DNA of 64,000 nt from Desmodesmus armatus (taxonomy: Eukaryota; Chlorophyta; Chlorophyceae; Sphaeropleales; Scenedesmaceae): the NCBI GenBank assembly GCA_007449985.2, contig VIIQ02000127.1, forward strand, positions 124,001-188,000, read 5' to 3'. The translations under genes were made by a program, and so were the position numbers. The notes beneath the pieces were generated by a model. The model was not told where the DNA came from. It saw nothing but the letters and a program-made list of their open reading frames with translations, and did not search any database. Shown one piece after another: positions 37,045 to 46,301 of the stretch. Every line of letters begins with the position of its first letter. The stretch's first letter is position 1.

Positions 37045-40000
37045 GACTGCATGTGAAGCATCACCCTCTGCTGCTTCAGCAGTCGCGGTGTCCTGTTTTG
37101 CAGGTGCTCCTGCACCTGCAGCCACTGAGCCTTGGTGTGGGCCTGCCAGCTTGAGCAAGTCACCTGCTGAGGGCCGCCGCTTCATCACAGGCCGCTTGGC
37201 CAGTGCTGCAATGGCGTAAGTTGCTGCACGCTTCATGTCTTCGTTGACAGCCCTGCAGGCACACACATCAAGACAGCATCAAGGCCTGACAAGTCAACAG
37301 CCCCAGCCACTCAACATTGCCAGCCACCAGCATTAGGGCAGCATCTGCAGCAGCTTACGGCAGCAACACGGAATGCATGTAGACACTCCACTCCAGATGG
37401 GTTCACATGGCTGGCTCAAGTGCACACCACTGTGTGCTGCCCGCCACGCACTTTGCTCTGCAGTCCAGTGCGCCCCTGAAGAGTGGTGGGAAGGCGATCA
37501 CGTTGTTGATCTGGTTGGGGAAGTCGCTGCGGCCGGTGGCGATGATGACATCAGCACGCGTTGCCACAGCTGTACAGGGCAGGGACAGGGGGGCAGACAT
37601 CCTTTCGGCTCAGAACCCAAAACCGCCCACAACACATGTAGGCTTGCTGACCTGTACCTCAAGTGGATGTATGAATGCTTGGCTGCATTTAGGTAAGCAA
37701 TCTAGGCCTGGAATGTCATGCAGGGATCAACATCCTGGACCAGTCAGCTGATGCTGGTTGCTATGCATGCTTGCTGCTGGTGTAAGTGAAATGCCACAGA
37801 ATCCTATCCCTCAGCATTTGTCACCTGTTTCAGGGTCGATCTCAGGCACTGGGTTTGCACAAGCAAACACAATGGGGTCCCGCGCCATGCTGAGCAGCAT
37901 CTCAGGCGTCAGCAGGTTGCCAGCCTGTAGGGCGCAGACAACATCAGCAGCCACCCAGCGCGCAGGACTGTCAGCGCAAGGAGCTGAAGACATGGATGGA
38001 TGTTGGCCAAAGTACCAGTCAGCAGTGAGCAATGCGGAGCTATTGCTGTTGCCACTTCAAACGCGCAGTTTTGAATGTCAGTTGCAGGCATGAAAACTTC
38101 GATTGAAAAAGCAGCCAGTGCCAGTGTTGACCACTTTGAAGCTCACCGATAGTCCCAGAAACACATCTGCTCCGTCCACTGCCTCCTGCAGCGTGCGCTT
38201 GTGTGTGGGCACTGCCACCTCACTGAGGTAGTTGTCAGGAGTGAGGTCCTCACGGCCCTCATAGACGACACCCTGTAGCACCAACGAACAGCAGGAGCCA
38301 GAACTCTGAAACACACCGAGCTTCAGCTATCTGCCATAAGCAGCCCATCACCACAGTCTGATGGCTGCCCGTCAGTGGCGGCCCTGGAATGACCCTGCAT
38401 GGCCTTCCTGGCAACAGCACTGAGACCAGCAGATGGAGGACCTGCTAGGCATGGCTTCAGCAATGCGAGCATGAGGGTGATGTCTGCCACTGTAATGGTG
38501 CATGCACGCGGCTGTAAGTCAACCCGTCGTTGCTGAGTCCTCCCATTACCTTGACGTCCACTGCCAGCAAGTTCTCCTTCTTGACACCCAGAGCCACAAA
38601 GTACTTGGCACACCTGCGCAGCAAAGACATGGGCGCATACAGGCCTCTGCATCCTGGCAGCAAATGTGACGATGCCAGCAGTACAAATGCAGTGTGTGGC
38701 TGGGCTTTGCGGCCTGGCATAGAGTGACTTGCTGCTGGGTCTTTGACTGCTGTACACAATGGCAGCACAGTCGAACATGCAAAAATGGTGGCCAAGCATG
38801 TGATTGTACTTACGTGAACCCTGCTGCTCCACACCCACAGACAACAACGTTGATGGCGCCCATGTCCTTGCCTGCAGTAACAGCACAGAATCAGTCCACA
38901 GAGTACGGCCTGGGCATGTGTGCGTTCTGTGCCCCTGCGTATCATGGCTCAAACAAACCAGAGAGAGTCGCAGCAGCTATCGGTATGGATGACATGGTCA
39001 AGCAGAATAGACAGTTTGCAGTGTCTGTTCGGCGATCTTCACCCTGATGTGCAATCCCCCACCACCGGTTTGGGGTGACCACCCCACTCCGCAACAGACA
39101 GATCGTGCCATGCCAAGAGCCCTCACCGATCAGCTCCACAGCATTGAGGAGTCCTGCACCTGCCACCACTGCAGTGCCGTGCTGGTCATCATGGAACTGC
39201 ATGACGCACCGTGAAACAAACAATATTCACTCTTTGCCACCAGGCCAGCAGCAGTGTAGCAAAGTTGCAGCCAAGCTGGGACAGCAGCCACAGCAGCAGG
39301 GAGCACCATGCAAAGAAGTCACATGACATCAACACCGAGCTCACCACTGGGATGTTCATCCGGCGCTGTGCTTCCTTCTCAACATAGAAGCACTCGGGTG
39401 CCTGCAGCCATGCAACAGCAGCAGGTGTTGGTGAAGCAGCCCATGTGCGATGCTGAGGTTGCGGCGGCTGCTGCCTGCATGTCAGCATCACGCCGTCATC
39501 AACAATGAAGCGCTTGTGCACAAGATATTGTCTGCTGCAGGTGCGACACTGTAATGTACCCCATGGGCCTGTTTGGCTCCTGATGGGGTAGTTGGGCACG
39601 TCGTGGGCCATGTGACAGCAACACAATTACAGTGACCATTGGCTGTGGACCTAGCATCAATTATGGCGGGGCAGCTGGTGCGGCACCTTAATGTCCTCCA
39701 GGTTGATGCCGCCAAAGGTTGGCTCCAGGGCCACCAGCAGCTCAACAAGCTTCTCAGGGTCATAACACGCCACCTCAAGGTCAAAGGCGTCAATGTCTGC
39801 ATGCAGGAGCACAGTCAGCCTTTGAAAACACCCATGACCTGACACTGATGGATCGAGTCAAGCCTGGAGCCTTCCCAACAGCTCCGCACAGATAAACTCA
39901 AGTAAGTTCTGAAACTCAAGCACACGCTCAGCTGCCTGCTCTGGCCATAGCCCCCACCGAGTGCAACACTAGCCTGACAAAATGTTCCTCCACACACTCT

Positions 40001-41342
40001 ACTCAACAAGCCTGTCAGTGCCTGGCACAGCCTAGGCGCAGCCCCTGCCCCACCTGCAAACTTCTTGAACAGCACTGCCTTGCCCTCCATCACCGGCTTG
40101 CCTGCAGCATGCAACAGGTTGCCAACATCAGATGGCTACATTTTTGCTGAACGCTTGGCTGGCAACGTCTGCTGTTACTGGCACCGGCTGAGGCCTTGTT
40201 GGACGCCTCCTGAAAAGTTGGAAATCCGTTGATGCAATGGGGCATTGCAGGGGGCGGGCAAGCATGCCAGGGTGCGACCATCACTAGTCACCAGTCAGTG
40301 CATATGAGTGCCTCACAACTCACCTGCCAGTGGTCCAATGTTGCCCAGGCCCAGCACTGCTGTTCCATTTGTGATGACACCAACCAGGTGTCCCTTGGCG
40401 GTGTACTCGTAGGCGTACTTCTCATTCTGGAGGATGGACAGACACGGCTCAGCAACACCTGCACATCACGTGTACAAAACAAGTTGATGACCGCCACCAG
40501 GGAGGTACGTGATGACACGATGAAAGCAGCCCTGACTCAGGGCTTCAGAAGCCTGCAGCCTACACAGTTTGGTCGTGCAGCCTCGAGCGTCGTGGACTTG
40601 TTACCTGGTGAGTAGGCCACACTCAAGTCCTCCTTGGTGCCCATCAGCCTGCAGCAGACAGCCATTTGTCACAACATAGACAGGCTTAGGACCCACACTC
40701 TGAGCACGAACGTGTGGACACACAGCTGTGACTGTGCTGTGTACATCAAGTGGCAAGTAGCAAGCAAACATCAAGCGCCTTGGTGCAATGATGCCTGTTG
40801 GGCCAGGGCTTCTGTGATCTGAGTTGAGTGACTCACTTTGTTGGCACCACCTCCAGCTTGCCAGTGCTGCGGTGGCAACAAGCAGGGCAGACCAACAGCA
40901 CATGACAGGGGTCAGTACCAGAAGGATGCATCACACCTGCACTCAACAAATGCCTGGCTACCTGGCAGATGCGTGCACTGCCCACTAGATGCCGCAAACA
41001 CATCCCGCATCTGCCGCTGCATCCCCTTGCTGCATAACTGCCTCGGCGATAGTCACTGCAAGCCGCCGCCGCCGGCCACTGCCAGATTGTCACATGGCAT
41101 TTCACGATGCTGGCTGCAGTCCCACTGCGCAGTCTCGCAAGCATGTGCACCATGCACTCACCGTCCAATCTTGTGTAGCGCAGCGCCCACTGCTTGGTCA
41201 GCCTCTGCCTGAACGCCGCCCAATCCTTGCTGGATAGGCGCACTCCTGCCTCACTCTGCCGCGCCTGGCTCTGGAGGATGGCCTGCAGCCGCTCCTCAGT
41301 CTGCTGGAAGCGCTCCAACTGCTCATTGACACACAGAGACAT
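36033..41342 (-). CDS. Bacterial-type (MaeB-like) NADP-malic enzyme with a low-complexity insert
   Basis: Sixteen exons. The last fifteen join in phase and code 547 residues: 40866-40837, 40648-40605, 40458-40324, 40101-40054, 39796-39687, 39401-39345, 39196-39127, 38871-38814, 38613-38550, 38272-38147, 37924-37825, 37569-37452, 37252-36786, 36556-36486, 36176-36033. They hold [44 protein letters not shown], catalytic-lysine segment [22 protein letters not shown], metal-site [15 protein letters not shown] fold [19 protein letters not shown] and [10 protein letters not shown]. The enzyme decarboxylates malate to pyruvate. It is of the prokaryotic type without the phosphotransacetylase domain. 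Exon 37252-36786 carries an insert of about 115 residues, Ala-rich, flanked by KRRPS and RRKS. The N-terminal exon (41342 or 41318 down to 41162, coiled-coil-like) fits one base out of phase with the next exon. Its true start, and whether it is spliced to the upstream EF-hand/cNMP gene, is unresolved. Confidence 0.85.
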
Positions 41343-41667
41343 CACAAAGCAGCAGCAACACAGTGGACCAGCCGGGTTGCTTGCAGACACTGTTGCCGAT
41401 GACTGCAGGGGCTGACATGGGTGCTGCCATGATGACTGTCACTGACTATGTGAGTAAAGGGACGTACAGACCCGTATGCACTTGACATGGTTGGCAATCA
41501 GACACCTATCGGCGCAATGTGTGCAGTGCCCACACAGGTGCCGGCAGGACTGGCTGACACTGCTGAACATGGACACAAATGTGTGTCAGCCAGGCAATTT
41601 GCAGCAGGGCAATCCTTAAACAGCATAGTCGACAGGAACGAGTGCATTGTGTGATGCTCGCAGCCTG

Positions 41668-44600
41668 TCACAGCCCCACCATGATGCGGCCAAGGCGCTG
41701 CACGATGGCTGTGGCTCCAGGGTGCTGGTGGTACACCAGGGGTAGAAGTGGTTGATGTGCAGCCAGCAGCCGGGGGCAGTGGAACTGACAACAGACACAG
41801 CTGTGGTGAACTTGTGCCCCCTTCATCATCAGCTGCCTTGACGTCACCGAAGAGTGCAGCCTCACCCTGCAAGGAGACACCAGGTACACATTCACATGCA
41901 CGCCCAGCAAAGCAAAACTGATGCTGGCAGCACAGTGACTGCCAATCTACATATGCACACCAGTACCTAAAGCTTCAGGATACCCTTTGTCGACGTCATC
42001 AGAATTCAAGGTTGGGGCTGCGATATCAGCTGACTGCAAGTGGCACTCACCAAACCACTGCTGGAGGCACATTGACCAGAGCCCCTGGGGTCTGGAAGCT
42101 GTTAGTGCAATGCTTGCACTGTGTTGAAGCCTGCTTACCACAAAGCTTCCCTCCCTCAGCATGCCCAGGGCCACGCCACCACGCTCCAGCTTGACCTCAC
42201 CCTCCATCAGGAAGAAGAAGTGAGTGCACTGCAGTGCAAAGTCACGCAAGCAACATGCACAACAATATGAGCACAGGAAGCCCTTGCATGTGCATGTACG
42301 CCACGCAAATTGTGCATGTGATACTCATTGAAGCGGCAGTATGCTACAAAGCCAGCCCTGCACATGCTGGTTTTTCATGTGTCCTGCCAAGTGCACACCG
42401 AGATGACAACCATCCAGTCAGCCCCACCTCCTGCGCCTCACCCTGTCATTCTCCTGGATCAGTACCTGCCCTCAGTGGCGCTGATGTCAGAGCCCAGCAG
42501 CAGCAGCACCTCACGCTCAGCAGGTGTGAGGGCCCTAAGTGGAGGGGCCTGCTTGTGCTGGGCAAATTTGTGGGGGTTGACAAAGATGGGGATAACCTGC
42601 AGCACCATGGAAAGGGGGGCAACACTAGTTTATTGAGGGTCATCAAGTCCAATTTTGGGTGTGCTGCAGCGGTTCACACCGACAGAAAATCAGCCTTACG
42701 CCTCAGTCTCCTCCGCTCCCGTTTCCCAGTTTCCAACATACGGCAGTGATTGCGGAGTCAGCCCACACTGTTCACACATGCAACACGCCGTGTTGCATGT
42801 TATGGTCGCACCGTGGTGCAGCTGCTGCCCCTGCTACCTCCCAGCCGCCCCCAGCCCGGCATACATCTTGCCCCCACCCCCACCCCCACCCCCGCCATCG
42901 CCCCCCTCACATCATAGTCCTCCACAATTGCCTTGAACTCCTGAAAGCTCAGCAGCATCATGCCATCACCTGAGCCAGCACCAGCGCCACCCTCGGCCTC
43001 AGGGAACACCTCCTGCAGGCACCACAAGCAACAAAACATATTACCCCAGGACTTGCCCACACGACCACCGACAGCTCTGCGACCTTTCAAAAAAATGCCG
43101 TCGACATAGGCAAGGATGAAGTATAAACACAGGTGATGTGTCCATGCGGATGCATCACCAGCAAGAGCTTCAAGACCTTTGAGCAGCCGCAACCAAACAC
43201 TGCTGCGCTGCCCCAGCATGGGTTTAGAGCCATGTGTCACCCACCTCATCCACGTACACCTGGATGGCCTGCATGGTGGTGCGATTCACATCCTGCAGTA
43301 GCCGCTGAAAGTCCTGCACGACACACACAACACATGAGATGCGCTGGTGAGTGGAGAGGCACCTTCTAGCCCGAATGACAACTGCCGCACTGTCCCTTGA
43401 GCTCTGCTGTGTCCTGCATGTCAGCAACCCTAGCTGCGCTCCACATCAATGGCTGAGGGGCAAACAAACACAGCCTACCTGTCTGTCCAGGAAGCCATCC
43501 CTGTCACGGTCATACCTGCACACACCACCACATGCAGCAGGCAATTGACCCTCAGTCAGACAGGTGGCAGCTGCATGCTGCTGTGCTCCCTCATAGCATC
43601 CTCGACTACACAGTGCACACATAGCAAACCCGCAGAGAGCGGCAAGCGACCTGTGGTCCAGAGCGGGCTTGGCGGGATTGCTGGACAAGCCATCAACCTC
43701 CCCAGCTGCGCTGATACTTGCTGAGTGTGCAGTGACTCTGCCCTGTCATGAACCTCCACAAACATACTGCCAGCTGCTATTTTGCCTTACATCTTGAACC
43801 AGAATGACAGCACATCATCCTTGTCTCCCCTGTAGATGGTGCTGAGTGCTGACACAAACTGTGAGAAGTTGATCCAGCCCTTGTTGCTGTCATCCATGGC
43901 TGCGTAGATGGCCTGCAGCAGCCGCTGCTCGTTGGTGCCAAAGGCTGCGTGCAAGAGTTGGCAGGGAGCAGAAGCAGGTAGGCACAATACACAGGTCGAT
44001 GGCACCAACATGCTATGCAAAGGCAACCCAAGCCCAAGCCAGGCAGCTGCCGTGCCCAGGGTGTTGTTTCAATAGACAGCCCTCAGGCACTTTTGGATGG
44101 GCTTGACAAGCTGATGTGATCAGTGCTGGGATGGCAACGTGCCATGCAGGCAGTCCGTATGTCATGTTGACCATCTCAGCACTGATCATGTAACATGTCA
44201 AGCCCACCAAGTGCATCAGGGCTGTCTGTTGAAACAAGCTGGCAAGATTGCAACTGGTGGCCAGCTGCTGAAGGAGCTTATGAAGCCTTCACTGGTTGAG
44301 GCAGCACAAGCACAAACTGCTAAAGCCCTCGCCCCCGGACCTGCCCTTCCCCAGCCCCCTCATCCTGTTGCTTGCTGCTGACCTGCTCCCAGAGACTTGA
44401 AGAATGTCTCCTTGTCTATGCTGTCCTCTGATCCAGTGCTGCTTTGGTGTTCCTGCATGCAGGGCACCATATCAGCATCAACACGTTGGCTACATGACCC
44501 CAGCACAGCATGTGATTGAGTCGCTGCTGCATGTCAGGCATCCATCATGTTGCATGTCACCAAAACCACAACATATGTATTGATAAGGCTCAGGAGCCAT

Positions 44601-45087
44601 GACTTGATTAGGACAGAACTGTCAGCATCTTATGGCTGACCTGGAAGTGGTGCAGGAGCACCTCCAGCTCCGTTGAGCTGAAGTGTGTCTCCTCCTGCAG
44701 GTCCTGCAGCATCTTGCTGCGCCATGCAGCATTCTTGGCTGTAGCAAGGAAACATGGACTGTGGGTGCTAGTGCAAAGGTACCAGACAGGCAGGGCCTGT
44801 AGAGCTACCAGACACCCGACCAAGCCACTGCAGCGTACATCCTCCAACGATGTGGTCCAACCCACTCACGCCATGCCCAGCTGCTGTCCATATGGCATGT
44901 TAGATGCATGGAGCAACGCTGCTGTCAAAGCTTGCTGTCAACGCTTGCAGGACCCACCTAGCTTGGGACTGCCTCCCATCAGCGACTGCATGTCTTCCGA
45001 GGAGAAAGTGACCTTCAGCACCTTCCCTGGTTGGCCTATGCTGACAGTCCGCTGCATTTGCAGCCCTGGAGGCTGTTCTGAAGTCAT
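41668..45087 (-). CDS. EF-hand and cyclic-nucleotide-binding domain protein, two homopolymer frameshifts
   Basis: Ten exons: 45087-44958, 44738-44641, 44452-44383, 43944-43791, 43515-43479, 43313-43245, 43012-42911, 42596-42442, 42228-42139, 41866-41668. With two single-base corrections the product is 367 residues. Residues about 45-250 resemble calcium-sensor proteins (THFSSTELEVLLHHF entry, a degenerate loop DDSNKGWINFSQ, a canonical loop DRDRDGFLDRQD, a third partial loop before FQEFKAIVEDYD). Residues about 265-365 form a cyclic-nucleotide-binding domain: GQVLIQENDR, HFFFLMEGEVKLERGGVALG, and the phosphate-binding cassette GSFVGEAALFGD. The cassette lacks the usual Arg of the G-E-x-A-L...R-x-A signature, so nucleotide binding is uncertain. 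Breaks: plus-strand C-run 42469-42471 needs one more C, C-run 41817-41821 one fewer. The frame can end at TGA 41668-41670 or splice at a GTGGGG donor (exon low end 41680) towards the malic enzyme. Start at ATG 45087; upstream frame stays open. Confidence 0.75.
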
Positions 45088-45598
45088 GCTCTGTATGTGT
45101 GCACTCCTAGCAGCTGCTGCAAGACTTGCCGCTGCTGTTGGGCAGGGGAAGATCAGGTGGTGAGCTGTCCAACGTTTGTGCTGGCTTGCACTGGGAAGCA
45201 AGGAGGTGCACAAGGGTAAAGAGTGCCGTTTGGAAAGGTGAATAACATGCCATCAACAACAAGCACCAAGCCGTTTGTTACTTACTAGCTGACTCAGGGA
45301 CCAAATCAGGTGTGATTGGAAAATCTGAGCAGCGTCTCCCATCAGGGTTGAAAAAATGTGATTTTCATACGCTTGTATTCGTACTTTGAAAAGCCGCCGA
45401 TGTTGCTCCTGCACGTGTGCACGTGATTTGCAGGCACTGCATGGTACAACAGTCTTGACAGTCTGCTGCTGGTGAGAAGCCCGTGAAAACAGTAGCATTC
45501 GGGCCAAATGTGACGTCTGCACCGCAGATCGAGAGTCCCTCTGAAGGCTTTCGACTGCACCTCCCAGATTTGCCCACCGAGTTTAGCCGGCGCATACC

Positions 45599-45683
45599 AC
45601 GGAGGCCACATTTGCCAGCCTGGCAAATGTGGCCTCCGTCCACCTGGATGAGGCCACATTTGCCAGCCTGGCAAATGTGGCCT
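45599..45683. repeat. Two adjacent perfect palindromes, 48-bp period
   Basis: Positions 45599-45618 (ACGGAGGCCACATTTGCCAG) are followed by one C and by the exact reverse complement at 45620-45639. The core recurs at 45651-45683 with 16-bp arms around a single C. The copies are 48 bp apart, and the spacer GTCCACCTGG is shared and follows both. Each would extrude as a hairpin with a one-base loop. Confidence 0.9.
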
Positions 45684-45701
45684 GCGTCCACCTGGTTGTG
45701 A

Positions 45702-45747
45702 CACAGAGCCTCCTCTAGTATTTCCACAGAGTCTCCTCTAGTATTTC
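45702..45747. repeat. 23-bp tandem duplication
   Basis: Two adjacent 23-bp copies (45702-45724 and 45725-45747), each ending TCCTCTAGTATTTC, differ at one base. Confidence 0.85.
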
Positions 45748-46301
45748 ACGATTACGAAGGAGGTTTTATTCACAACTGCACCCCCCCTCCCATTCAAGGT
45801 AAGGATCAAGCATTTGTCATGGTTCAGACTTGTGCTAGGCTTGCACATGGCACGCATACACATGGCAAGTAGTTACATGTCATGAGATGGAGTTGGTGAC
45901 AACAACACATTGCCCCAATGCCTGTGTGGTGAAACTTCCATGGTGACTGCAGACTCCACGTGCTGAGAAGCACTTGAGGCTGATGAGCAAGCAACCACAT
46001 ATAATGTAGCACAAAGCTAGGAGCCAAGACGCCCGCCTAGCATATATGCCTGACAGCTGCATACAGAAGCATGTACAAATCGACCAGCAACCTGCAACCA
46101 AGCGTTTGAGACAAAAGTGTTTGCACCACCATGTTGCTTTCAACACCCTGCCAGCCGAAGTGGCACAGCCAGCCAACCATGAGGGGGCAGCAACTCGCCC
46201 AGCACACTACCCTAAAACGTCGCCCCCCATGAATGAGGCCAGAAGCACACATCAGACAGCAGTAGGCCGCAGTCTGCAAACCGAACGCACCCTGCCGCAG
46301 C

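Larger units (their letters stand above)
45088..46301. other. Intergenic region with palindromes
   Basis: About 1.2 kb between two minus-strand genes: the promoter side of the EF-hand gene and the 3' flank of the RING gene. It contains two near-perfect hairpins (45599-45639, 45651-45683) and a 23-bp tandem duplication. The ORFs here derive largely from the palindromes. Confidence 0.5.

Noticed and set aside
45483..45701. ORF with repeated RPHLPAWQMWP peptides
   Set aside because: Produced by the duplicated palindromes; no other support.
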